A stretch of 64,000 bases of DNA from Niebla homalea (lineage: Eukaryota > Ascomycota > Lecanoromycetes > Lecanorales > Ramalinaceae). The notes beneath the pieces were generated by a model. The model was not told the origin of the DNA. It saw only the letters and a list, made by a program, of their open reading frames with translations, and made no database searches. Location: assembly GCA_019925105.1 (NCBI GenBank), contig JAHGAU010000025.1, forward strand, positions 558,001 through 622,000. The letters are read 5' to 3'. The position numbers and the translations under genes were made by a program. Below, piece after piece: positions 37,574 to 49,609 of this stretch (position 1 is its first letter; each line of letters opens with the position of its first letter).

Positions 37574-37625
37574 CGTTAATAGTTTGAAATCCAACGAAAG
37601 CACGATTAATTACACGGTCGGACAT
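37574..37625 (-). pseudogene. Gag-protease gene, N-terminal piece
   Basis: The first 17 codons (MSDRVINRAFVGFQTIN) of the gene that continues at 13423. After removing Copia-1 outer and one CGTTA copy, the frame reads straight into GGQKPFNPPGKQN. The 63-codon open frame seen here (37434-37625) is a chimera of this N-terminus and the Copia-1 LTR. The piece is unmutated. No promoter can be pointed out. Confidence 0.65.
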
Positions 37626-38397
37626 AGCGTTTATTATTTATTACAATTGCTCTTAAAACAAGGTAATATTGCTTATGTTAACGTTGTCTTTATTGCGTAA
37701 CTAGGACAGAAGACGGTTATAAATAGCTTCTGAAGCAGATATAATAAAGGTAGAATTACCAGTACTAGATAGTATCTCTGATTATAAATTCAATAATATA
37801 CTAATGCGAGGAGCTATACCAAAAGGCGTAATAAATAATCCAATAAGCGATAGAGGTGGCGTATTCTTAATAGAAGGTGGATTAAGATGTAGCTTTTCAT
37901 ACCAAACGGTTTTTTAATTAAAATCTCGAAAAGCTTTTTTAAAAAGCGGTTTATCGAATACTTATTTAATAGGGTATATAATGATCCTTAAACGTCCTTA
38001 ACTGCGTCTAATAAGTTTTATTAATAGGGTAAATACTAATAATATTATAGCGGGACGTAACAAGCGGTAAGCGATATAATTAATTCTATATTTTAAAGTC
38101 TGGTTAACGCACTACCTTATAAACATATAGTTTATATTTCCGAAATCGAATAATTGGAATACTAGTATAATAGTGTTAAAATCCAATATTCTCTTTAATA
38201 TTAATAAGAACTAAAAGATATTAAATATTATTATATAATACTTAATAATTTAACAATAGGATAATCAGTAAAATAAAAAGACGGAAGACCGAATAGGTTC
38301 CAAAAAATTCATTAAACCCAGCGGGAGGTATTTACTCCGGCAGGTATTTCTAATTTAATTCGAAGTATTAAAAAATAATAGTTACCAGTGTTATTCA
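37626..38397. other. Weakly RIP-mutated sequence of unknown function
   Basis: About 770 bp between the start of the gag-protease gene and the Copia-2 host LTR. TpG and CpA are more frequent here than in the nests, especially at 37640-37900. It should contain the 5' leader and possibly an LTR of the gag-protease element. I could not find a matching terminal repeat at the other end, nor a coding frame. Confidence 0.5.
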
Positions 38398-38580
38398 TAT
38401 TGAAAGTACTAATCACATATCACATCAGTTACCCGGCAATCGGGTAGATTAGATATGATTAGATATGCTCCCGAAGCTAGACCCAAAAGGGCTAGCTGGG
38501 ATACATAAGTACTTAGTCTCACTTCTATACTTAGAGAATAATCAAGCAACTTACACCTTATATTTTAAGAGGTTATGAGC
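38398..38580 (+). repeat. Copia-2 host, 5' LTR
   Basis: 183-bp LTR (TATTGAAAGTACTAATCACA to ATTTTAAGA), longer than the 152-bp LTRs of nest1, partly because of a short internal duplication (ATTAGATATG twice, near 38450-38468). It is almost free of RIP. Confidence 0.88.
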
Positions 38581-38595
38581 CCGGGCTCGCACGGC
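38581..38595 (+). promoter_or_regulatory. Copia-2 host primer-binding site
   Basis: GGTTATGAGCCCGGG directly after the LTR, unmutated. It complements the anticodon arm of initiator tRNA-Met. RIP-altered versions are at 25897 (Copia-1 inner), 37397-37411 (Copia-1 outer), 41789 (nest1) and 55375 (nest2). Confidence 0.65.
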
Positions 38596-41500
38596 GAGAC
38601 CCTTAGAAGGGCTGTTTTCCTTAGTCAATTTTATGACCTAACTCCTGAGATCTCTGGGTACAAGATACACCCGAAATATAGAGTATTCTCATTAAAGAAC
38701 CCACCAAGAATCGATCTTTAAGCTATAGGTTAGCCAACAACTCGATAATCGTGAAATTTTACAAGGATAATTGCCCTCTAAAAACCTCCTATTTCCGTAA
38801 AGGTATACGTTTTGCTAATAAAAACGCATAATTACTTATTTCCCAGTTATACCAGTTTTAAAACCCTAACCAAAAACCTAATAGGGATCCGGAGAAATTT
38901 GCTATAAACTTAAACGTTAACGGTAATACAAAATCTATAGCGGTAAACCGGAAATCTGCAAGGCCCGGTCTAGGCTCAGCCTCGCAAAACGGCGGTTAAG
39001 ACCCATTAGGAAATTTTAAACCTTAACTCAACGTTATTACTTAATTATTAGGATTAAAAATCCGGAAATTCCACCAATTACCAGGATTATAACCTGGAAT
39101 TCCATTAAAAAACTCTAAAACGGTACTCGGCTATTCCTTAGATTCATTTTTTACGAGATTTTTAAGGAGCAAATACCGAGCAAATACTAAAAGAAGTTTT
39201 TCTTAAAAAAACTAACCGTTTCAACAGAGTCTTAATTAACCGGGAACAGCCAATTTAATATTTAGATTAAAGAAAACCTCCCTTATAGTTTGATTAAAAC
39301 TCCTAGAATACGGGGCAATTAGTTTAAATTAACGTTTTAAGTTTTAATAAAGATTTTTAAAATCTAAGAACGGGGCTAGGCTCCCAGTTACCGAATTCTT
39401 AAATTATTAATTAGCTAAAATATTACTAATTCGGTTTAATTAAAACCTTAAAGGCTAAGGGCTAGTAATCTAAGTAGAGATTGGAACCCTTAAGAACCAG
39501 GGGTTAGTAATCGTATAAGAGAAACCTTTTTTATAAGGGGATAGTTTTTACAAGATATAAATATAGCCTGGAAAACTATTGTTTTCCGGTCTGCTTTAAA
39601 TAGAAATAAATAGACCGTTAATTTAAACTCCGGTTTTACTTTTAACCTATTAGAATATATTAATATACTACTTAATTAATATAGGAATCCCGTAGTTTAT
39701 TTCTATCGTCGTTTTAGAAATAAGTATTTCCTTTTTTATTTAAAAGACCTTTAAAAAGAAAGCCGTAGGACTCCCGAATAAATCGTAAAAGACGAAGAGA
39801 AGGAATATTTACCTTAATTAACTCCAAAGTCTTACGATAGTTACGGGTTAGAGGCCTTTAAAGAACCTTTAGAGCCTCCGCTTAACGTCTTAATTTTTGG
39901 TTTTTAAATCGACGTTGAGGAGTAGATACCGTTATTTAACGTTATTAACCCCTTACCCTTAAACAAATTATTTTCGGAATACTAAACTTCCAGCTCCGAA
40001 TTAGAGATTATTAATATCTCTTCCTTAAATTCTGACTCAAATTTAAACATATCCTATCTTTCAGCCTAAAATAACGTTTAAATCTTCCGTTAGCGTTATT
40101 AAAAATTTGTTTATTAAGGCTATTAACCTACTACGAAAATAACGGTAATAGCCCGAATAAAGCCGACAAGTAAAAAACTGGCTCGAGCTTAATTACCTTT
40201 AGGAGACTATAACGGAAAAGGATATCTTACGGTCCAAAATTGCCTTTAAAAACCGCTACGGGCCGGTAGCCCGTAACCTTATCGAAAAGTTAGCTATTTA
40301 AAAGGATATATAAGCTATATTAGAAAAATATTATAAGCCCTAAGGCTCGGGCATATATATAAAGCTACTAACCAAATAGGACTAATATTAAAAGACCCCT
40401 AATATATTAATTAAGGAATATATTCGTAAGTTTTAAACCAATATTTTGGCTTGAAAAAATATTGACGCTAGCCTTAAGTTACCGGAGTTATATAAAATCT
40501 ATAAGTTCCTAAAAAGCCTAAGAAAAGAATAATAGAATTTTATAATTAACCTCGCGGTAAATTAAAATTTATTTAAAAAAAACGTATTAAACCTAAACGC
40601 TATTATTTATAAAGCGATTAATAAAAAGCATTACGTTAATTCCTCGCGGATAACTACCGCGATATAATCGCAAACCGCTTTAAAAATCGGTATTAAGCGG
40701 TTTTACGGGGATATTTAAATTAATTTCCCGAAGTATAGCTCGTATACGGCAAAAAGTAAAAACGAAAATAATTGCTAATTTCTTTATTTAAAAAAGCGGC
40801 CCAAATAATAATAGTAAGGTAAAAAGTAAAAACGGCCTAAAACCGAAGAAAGCGCGTTATTCAATACGGCCGTCCCCGCGAACTTATTAGTTCCGGCGGT
40901 TTATATAATAATAAATATATTTAGAAAAATAATAATATCCTTTTAATTATAGGAATTATAATAGCTAATTATTCTAAATAAGGGATATACTTAGTATATC
41001 TTTTATTAAAAGAAATTTTTCGGGGCCGACTTAAAGCTTTATATTATTAATATTATCGGGCCGGGTATAGTCGAGCTTAAGTAATCCGGGAGAATTAATA
41101 CCGTTTCTATAATATATAACGTAAATAATAAATAAGCTAAAATACGCCTACCGAACGCGATTTACTCCCCTATTAATAAAGTAAATCTCGTTTCGGAGAC
41201 TTAACTATAAAATAAAAAGGTCAATTTACGGATTACGAGTATTAAAAGGACGATATTTAAGGATAACTCGAAATTCGACTATAACCGCCTAAAAAGATTT
41301 TAAAACGTCGATTTATAGGATTTTACGCCGGCGCTAATATCTTTTAATATACCCGCGGATATAATAATTTGGTACGCGCGTCTAAAATATCTCGGCTTTT
41401 AAAACCTCGCTAAATTAACTAAAGTATTTAAAAGTATAATTTTTAAACGCAAACGGGAGGATAATAATTAAGACTTAGAAGTTTATTATTATTATTACGT

Positions 41501-41636
41501 TTCCGGTAAATTTATTTCCCGGCCTTATAAAGGCCATATTAAGCCCGGCGAGTTAAAACTAGAGCTAATTTATTCGGACGTCGTAGGGCTTATTAGCCCC
41601 GAAAAGTTTAATAAGACCCGCTATTATGTTTTTTTC
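38596..41636 (+). pseudogene. Copia-2 host gag, protease and integrase N-terminus
   Basis: First block of the host polyprotein. Gag includes PKSYDSYGLEAFKEPLEPP at about 39825-39890. A protease region is expected around 40900-41050, but its active site is not readable with confidence. The block before the nest1 insertion (about 41490-41620) reads SRPYKGHIKPGELKLELIYS, DVVGLISPEK and onward, the pre-integrase region that starts the integrase core in copia elements. RIP is moderate; several stretches of 30-60 codons are open. The frame resumes at 48252. Confidence 0.75.
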
Positions 41637-41788
41637 TGTTGAAAGTACTCACATTAGTTACCCGGCAGTCGGGTAGATTAAATATGATCCGAAGCCAAAC
41701 CCGATTGGGATAGCTGGGATATAGAAGTACTTAGTCGCACTTTTATACTTAGGAAATAATCAAGTAATTTATACCTTATATTTTAAGA
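41637..41788 (+). repeat. Copia-2 nest1, 5' LTR
   Basis: 152-bp LTR, TGTTGAAAGTACTCACATTA to ATTTTAAGA. The outer left end is unmutated. The primer site GGTTATAAACCCGG follows. Confidence 0.93.
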
Positions 41789-44700
41789 GGTTATAAACCC
41801 GGCCTTGCGATAACGATACCTTATAAAGATACTTTTTCCTTATTCAATTTTATAATTATAATATAAAGATCTTACCGTATAAAATATACTTAAAAGATAG
41901 AAGTATTCTGCTTAAGAATATTATTAAATTACGATCTTTAAGCTATAAAGTTAATTAATAACTTAATAATCTAAAATTCTATAAGGATAAGATATTTTAA
42001 CCTTATTATTACCGGGGTATATATATTTATTAATTAAAAAGTATAAATACCTATTTCTTAATTTTATAAGTTAATTATATGCCGGTATTTATATGCCGGA
42101 AACCGGCTATATATGAAGGTTTCGGCTTTATAATATAGAGCGTTAAGCGGAGCTTTAATAAGGATCTTAATTAAGAAATTTCAACCTTAATTAAACTCTT
42201 TAAAGTTTAAACCCTTAAATCTTATAATTATAATAAAAAATCTTTATTTAATTTAAACTCTTTCTATAATTTAAAGGATTTTTAACTTTATTCCGCCGTT
42301 AAAATTACTTAATTAAAACCTTTTATAAGGATTACGGAACGTTATAAAGTTAAAAAATTTTAAACTTTTACTTTTTATAATAAAAAATCTTATCTTTAAA
42401 ACGGTAATTTTAATTATATAATAAGGATATAACTTAATTTTACCTTTAAAATTACTTAATTAAAATTATCTTTAAAAATTAAATTTAAAAAGAAGGAAAT
42501 TTATTTACTTAAATTAAAATTTTACGTTTTAAAAAAGGAAGTTAAGAATTAATTATTAAATCCTTTATATCCTAATTAACCCGGAAGGTTATATAATTTA
42601 ATTAACGCCCGGAAGATTAAAGGTAAAATAATTATAAATAAAAATTATAGCTTTTAAAATAAAGAACGGTAATTAAATATAGAAATTAGCTTTCTATATT
42701 ATATTAAGCGTAAAAAAGACAAATAATTTTAAAGGAATATAAAGATAACTTAAATATCCGCGAAGTTTTAATTTATTATTAATTAAAATAAACCGAACTT
42801 TATTCGGAATTTAAGCTTTATTATTAAAATCTTTAAGTATATTATTATTTTATTTTATTAATACGGAAATCTTCTTATTATTTTTTACCGTTAAATTAAG
42901 AATAAATTCTTCCGTTTTTATTTAAGAGATTTTTAAAAAGAAAACTGAAAAACTATTTAAAAGGTAATTAAAGACGTAAATAAGGAATATTCACCCCCGT
43001 TTATACCGAAGTTTTACGATAGCTTCAGCTTAAAGGTATTTAAAGAATTTTTAATATTATTGCTTAATAAGTTAATCTTTAAATTTCATTTAAAAGTAGA
43101 AAATTAAATTTTATTATTTAATACGGAATATCCTTTGTCTTTAAATAACTTATTAATTAAGTATTAATTAGAATTTAAATCGTTAAAATTAAAAAACTTA
43201 TTGGATTTCTTATTTAATCTTAATTTTAAATTTAAATCTAATTAAATAATTAATATTTCTTTACGTATAAATATTAATTTAAAGACCTTAAATTCTTATT
43301 TTCTTATTAAAGATAACCTTTAAAATTAAAAACTCCGTTTCTAAGAGTTTTTCCCTCGGTATAATTCCGTTATTAATTAAGTAACGTTAATGGATATTAT
43401 AATATCGGTAAGTTAAAAATTAATTAATCTTTAATAATCTTTATAAGCTTATAATTATTAAAGATAAACTTAAAGTTATTATAGTTATTAAAATTCGCTA
43501 TAGGGATAATATACGTTATTTTATAAATAAATTAAATATAATTAAAGAAATCTGGATTATTTTTATTATTTATTTTAAACCTTAAGGTTTAAACTTATAT
43601 ATTAAGTTAACTTAAGAGTTTAAAATAATAATAAAAGGTTTAAATAAAACGGTCGATTAATTTATTTATAAATTCCGTAAGTATATTGCCGAAATATTAA
43701 TTATCGATAAGTTATATAAAGTCCTTAACTTAATAATTATTTAATTTTTTTTACTTAATCTTAATAACGGTTAATAATATTTTTATATTAACTTAATTTA
43801 AAATTAAATTATCTTAAATTAAAATTCTTTTAATTTTAATGAAATTATATTAAAAATTATTAATAAAGAACTATAAATTAATATAGCCCGTATTAATATT
43901 ACTTTATAATCTTATTTAATAGCTTTAAAGATTAATAATAAACGGTTTTTTATTAAATATAATGGTTAAAAGTATAACTATTATACCGTAAAAAACCGTA
44001 ATAATAAATACCCGGAAAATAATTATTAAGTTTTTTATCCTAAAAAAAGGATTAAAACGCTATATTAAGGGTCGAAGAAATTAAAGATTAAAGAAGTTAT
44101 TATTATTATAATATCGGTAAATCTATTAATTTTAAAGGAGGTTTATAATATAATAAACGTAAACGTTAAACTTAAATATATAATAATATCCGTTAATTTA
44201 ATTAATTTATAAAAGTTAATAATCTTAAATAGCGGTTATAACCATCATAAGGTAAGTATTTTTTTTATTAAAGAAAATTCTTTAATAATAACCTCCGGCC
44301 TTGTTAAATTATCTTTTCAAGGTTAATTTAACGTAAATTAATTATATTAACGGTATAATACCGCTTAAGTAACTTATAATATTAACGGGAGGAAAGTAAT
44401 AATTAAATTTTTAAACTTTATTTACTCCCCCGATAATAAAATAAACCTTTTTTTAAAGACTTAACTTTTAAATAATAAAGTTAAAATAATAATTTCCCTG
44501 GTTAAACGGATAATAATTAAAGGACCCAATAAATTTATATACTCTTAATAAGGATAACTTTTTATATTAAATCTTTAAATATTATTTTAATTAATAATAA
44601 CGGTATTTAACGTATTAAACGATATATTAACTTAATATATAAAAATAAAGTATTTTAACCTTTAATTTATTATTAAGTTAATTACGGTATTAATAAAAAT

Positions 44701-47700
44701 ATCTTTTAAGCGTAAATAAAAGGAGTAAAAAAAGTTTTTAAAGGAGGTAATATATATATATTATATTTTTAATAAAATAATTTTTTAACCTTATAAGGGA
44801 TATTTTAAGCTAAAGATTACTTTATTAAAATTTATTTATTTAAACGTTATAAAACTTATTAAGCCGGTAAACTTTAATATAATTAAATATTTTATTATTT
44901 TCCGGGACGACTTTATTTATATATTAAAAGTCTACTTAATAATCTATAAATCGGACGTAACCCGTAAATTTAAGTAGTTTTAAGTTAAATATAAAATTAT
45001 TAACCGGAAAATTAAATGTTTACGGGTAAATAACGGGAATAAATATATATTAAAAGACTTTTAAAATTACCTTAAAAACTATAATATTATCTATAAATTA
45101 ACGGTATAAAATAGTTTTAAATAAAACCCTATAAGTAAAAAATTTAATTAGGAAATTAAAAAGCGGACCTATATAATAATTTATAATATAAATTTACTTA
45201 AAAATTTATAACCGGAAATTATTATAATTATTAATTACCTTATTATAAAAGAACTTATATCTAGTTTAAAAAGGAAAATTATTTTATATTAAACGTAATA
45301 TAATTAAGAACCTAACTTATTATACTTATAAGTAATTGGATTATTAATATAAGTTAAGATTATAAAGTATTAGACTTCTTTAAATAAAAGGGCCAATTTA
45401 TTTATTTTATTAGGCTATAATAATAAAATTATTAAAATATACCGGGTTTTTAACCCTTAAGTATAAACTTTTAATAAGAAAATAAAATGATTTTATAATA
45501 TTTATATTAAGGAACGGAAAATTACTCCGTTAAATAATTCCAATAAAAATATTTTAACGGAGAAGATTTAATATTTAAAAAGGATATATAACCTTAATAA
45601 GTCTTTACTTTAAAGGAAAATTATAAAAATTAAGTTTATAATAACGCCTTTATTAATAATATCTTAAACGATATACTTATAAATAATATAACCCCGGTTA
45701 AGGAATAAAGAAATTATCCTTAAACTTAATATAATTAAAACGAATGATAATTTAATAAATCATAAGAAAAAATTAAAATTATTCTTTAAAATAACCTTAA
45801 ACTTAAAATCCTTAAGTACTTAAAGCTTTAAAATATATCCTTAAACTTATTATTTATTTTTATTAATATAATTATCTTAAATAAAAAAAAGAATATTTAT
45901 TACTTAACGTTAATATTATTTAAGAATAAGTTAGAATTATTTAAGTTAAAAATTTATTAAGAAGTTATAAAAAATATTTACTATAAAATAGATTAATAAT
46001 TAACGGAAAAGAACGAATATAGCTTTTATATTAAAAATGGTATTTAAATATTTATATTTAAATATATTATACCCCTAAATATAATTATTTTAAAGAAACG
46101 ATAGGTTTATATTCTTAAAAGAAACGTTAACGGTTTAATTATTCAGTATAAGGCCCGTTAGGTAATCCGCAGTTATAAATAATAAGAAAATATTAATTAT
46201 AATAAAACCTTCGTTTTAATAATAAAGCTTATAAGTTATAAAGTATTTTTTATATTAACGGCGGTTAATAATTAAAACTTAAAATAAATAAACGTAAAAA
46301 CGGCTTTTTTTTATAATTTAATTAAGGAAGAAGTCTATATAAAATAACCTTATAGCTAAATAAAGGATATAGATATATATTATAAGCTTAATAAAGCCTT
46401 TTATAAACTAAAATAATCCCTTTAATTATAATATTATTACTTCTTTATTTTTATAAAGAAATAAAGGTTTAAATTAATACTTATAAATTATTATATATTT
46501 ATATACCCTGGAAATAAAATGATTATAACTTTTTATATAAATAATATTTTAATTATTAACCCGTTTAAAGAAAATATTATAAATTTAAAGAAAATATTTA
46601 ATAACCAATTCCGTATATTTAACTTAAGGTTAATTTATTATTACTTAAATATAATAATTATAAAAAACCGTTAAAATAAAATGTTCTAACTTAATTAAGA
46701 AACTTATATTAAAAAAATTATTAAGGAATATAAATAATAAGAAACTATTTTTATATATATCCTTATAAAGTTAAAATATAAGCCGGAATTTATATTTAAA
46801 AATTATAAAATTAATTTAATTTTCCGGAAAAAATATTAATTAATTATAAGCTTTTTAATATATATAATACTTAAAATTTATTTAAATATTATTTATTTTA
46901 TTTTAATAATTAATTAATATACCTTAAATTTTATTAAATATTATTAAAAGTTAATAAAAAGAATTTTACGTTACCTTTATATTATTATTACCTTTTAACT
47001 GATATACCAGGGTAAATTAAAAGCTTTTAATAGCTATATTAATTTTAACTTTATTATAAATTTGACCCAGAGGTTTATTACGGGTTACGTATTTAATATA
47101 AGAAGTACCGTAATTAATTAATAATTTAAGCGTTAAACCACGGTTATTCTTTTTATTTATAAAGCGGAATATATAAAATAAATATAAATAATTAAAAAGG
47201 CCCTATAATTTAAATAGCTTTTAAATAAAATTAAGCCGTATTAAGCCGGAAACCTCCCCGTTATTATTATTTACGGAAATAATTAAAGTATTATAATTTT
47301 TATTAAAAACCTTATATTTTATATCCGGATTAAATATATAAGAATTTAATAATATTAACTTTAAAAGGTTATAAAGGATAACCAAGTAGATTTAAAGTAT
47401 ATCCCGATATATAAGTAAGTTACCGACGGTTTAATAAAGCCTTTATTATATCAGCCCTTTAAGGGGTTCCGTAAGGTACTTAGCCTAAAAGCACCCCCGG
47501 AACGTCCTTATACCGACCGAAGCCTCGCTAATAATATTAACGGCTTTATAACTTTAACTCTAAGTTATATATAAGGTAAGCTTTAAGCTACTTATAGGGT
47601 AAGCTTTAAGTTATTTATAGGGAGGCCGTTATTAGTTTTAAGGAGCCCAGGGGCATGTTTTAATATAAATTTAATATATAAGGCAAGAAGGTTAAAAAAA

Positions 47701-48094
47701 TATTTTAAAAGGGGGGTAAATCGTAAAAAACGATATCTACCCCGGAGTATACCTGGACGAAATTATATACCCCGGGGGGTTATTAAAGGATAATTTATAA
47801 TATAAAAAAGCTCGCCGTTACTACGTTAACTTTAATTTAAAGGAGTAAGTATTATATAGTTAAGGCTATAAGTATAATCTTTTAAGGTATTTTACCGTAA
47901 AAGACCACCGTTATAGGGGAGTAAAAAACCATTATTGTAGGGGAGTAAAAACTATTATTATAGGGGAGCTTTAATAACTTATAGAAAATATTATATAAAT
48001 AGGGTATACGTTATATAAAGATTAAAGCTTAAATAAAGTATTATAAATAAGTAATAAATATAAAATAATAAATATATTAAAGCTCGAAGGGGAA
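41789..48094 (+). pseudogene. Copia-2 nest1 gag-pol, degraded
   Basis: Full-length polyprotein remnant. Gag has a PKFYDSFSLKVFKEF block near 43010-43060. A zinc-knuckle-like block at about 43975-44035 reads NNKYPENNY, that is C-x2-C-x8-H-x4-C before RIP. The pre-integrase region is near 44790-44880 and the integrase D-x-G block near 45020-45070. The RT catalytic box is YINN (YVDD before RIP) near 46530, followed by ILIINPFK. RNase H lies at about 47020-47340. A purine-rich region precedes the 3' LTR. Almost every Gln/Trp codon is a stop, so it cannot be translated. Confidence 0.85.
47911..47980 (+). promoter_or_regulatory. Repeated GGGGAG polypurine-like tracts before Copia-2 3' LTR
   Basis: Three units of about 23 bp (TATAGGGGAGTAAAAACCAT-like) at 47911, 47936 and 47959, with a further GAAGGGGAA abutting the 3' LTR at about 48086-48094. 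The arrangement parallels Copia-1. Confidence 0.6.
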
Positions 48095-48246
48095 TATTAA
48101 AAGTACTTATATTAATTACCCGGTAATCGGGTAAATTAAATATAATCCGAAGTTAAACCCGATTAGGATAACTGGTTTATAGGAGTACTTAGTCGCACTT
48201 TTGTACTTAGGAAATAATCAAGTAACTTACACCTTATATTTCAAGA
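48095..48246 (+). repeat. Copia-2 nest1, 3' LTR
   Basis: 152-bp LTR. The inner end is RIP-altered (TATTAAAAGTACTTATATTA) and the outer end clean (AACTTACACCTTATATTTC). Flanked by TSD TTTTC. Confidence 0.93.
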
Positions 48247-48251
48247 TTTTC

Positions 48252-49609
48252 CGGGATAACTTTTTAAGAATATTAGAAATATATTTTATTGCCCGTAAAT
48301 CCGACGTTTTTAAGAGATTTCGTTAGTTTAAAACCCGATACGAGCGCGACGATCGAAAGATCAAACGTTTCCGGGTAAATAATAACGGCGAATATATATT
48401 TATTGTATTCGATAAATAATTTAAAAAATACGGTATCGAGGTCGAGCTAATTATTAGGGATAACCCGGAGCAAAACCCGGTTAACGAACGTATAAACCGC
48501 GAAATCGCGGAGCGGACGAGGATTATTATTTAAAACGCGGGCTTACTTAAGAATTTCTGGCCCGAAATTATCCGGACGGTAAATTACTTAATTATACGCG
48601 AGCTTAGTACCCGTTTTAAAGGAATTACCCCGTATGAGGCGTAATACGAGGAGCAGCCCGATTTTTCGCACTTACGGGCGATTAACTCGTTAATATAGGT
48701 CAAAATTATTAAATACTGTACCAAACTGGATAAACGGGCGGAACTATTCGTACTTATAAGGTACGATAAAAGCAATAAAATCTTTCGGGTCTGGGATTTA
48801 CGGGCCAAATTGGTTAATTATAAAATTATAAAAGTCTTCGACGTCCATATCGAGGAAAGAAGGGTATTACCCCTAAATAATTCGGACAAAAACACCCCCG
48901 TAAACAAGATTAAACTTATTAAAAGCGCTGGAGAGCCTTAAGAGATCCCCGCTTTAAAGGAAAATTTTAAGAATCAAGTCTCTTTTAACGCCGCGCTAGT
49001 AGCAATTGACGCTATATTAGTAGCCCGGTTAGACGAACGCCCGGCTTTACTAGCTCTAAGGGACCTAATTAATCGGGAAACCCGGGATTAAAGGGAATTC
49101 CGCGCGTATTAAGAAGAACTGGAAATAGTCTTTAATATCGAAAAAGGCCTTAAGCTTCCTAATTAGAACGATCTTAGGGATATATCGCCCGATCCGCTAA
49201 TATTATCGGTTATATTTAATTTTAAGATTAGCCCGATAAGTTACCTAGCAATAATATCTATTAAGAATTACCCGGAGCCTTTCGAGTTAAAATCTTATTA
49301 AAAAACTATACGCGATATATAATTTAAGATAAAATAGCAATTAGCCGAAAAAAACGAGTATATTTCCCTGGTCGAGAACGATACCTAAACCCTCGTATTA
49401 AAGAAGAGTTTGCCCCCTAAAACTATAATTTTACGGGGTAAGTAAGTCTATGCTTTTAAACGAGGAGCTAATAGCAAAATCGTCCGATATAAGGCCCGTT
49501 AAGTAGTCCGTAGCTTTAAGTAACGCGAAAATATCGATTATAATAAGACTTTCGTTTTAGTGGTTAAGCCTATAAGCTATAAGGTCTTATTCGCTTTTTA
49601 TATAATTAA
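48252..49609 (+). pseudogene. Copia-2 host integrase and start of RT
   Basis: Second block of the host polyprotein and the best-preserved long coding stretch of Copia-2. Frame from 48340: KIKRFRVNNNGEYIF (the D-x-G-x-E-Y integrase block), then PEQNPVNERINREIAERTRI, NAGLLKNFWPEIIRTVNY, RFKGITPYEA and YDKSNKIFRVWDLRAK to about 48810. The linker runs to about 49490. RT starts with NKTFVLVVKPISYKVLF at 49540-49600. The frame is interrupted at 49610 by the TIR element. Only scattered TAA/TAG stops occur. Confidence 0.85.

Larger units (their letters stand above)
41637..48246 (+). mobile_element. Copia-2 nest1: full-length Ty1/copia element inside Copia-2 host
   Basis: 6,610-bp plus-strand element with 152-bp LTRs (41637-41788, 48095-48246) and TSD TTTTC at 41632-41636 and 48247-48251. 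It interrupts the integrase of a member of its own family, in the same orientation. Its interior is among the most heavily RIP-mutated parts of the window. Confidence 0.95.

Noticed and set aside
37434..37625. 63-codon minus-strand open frame as an intact small gene
   Set aside because: It is a fusion of the gag-protease N-terminus with the Copia-1 LTR created by the insertion.
38581..38610. tRNA gene at GGTTATGAGCCCGGGCTCG
   Set aside because: There is no cloverleaf; the position right after an LTR marks it as a primer-binding site.
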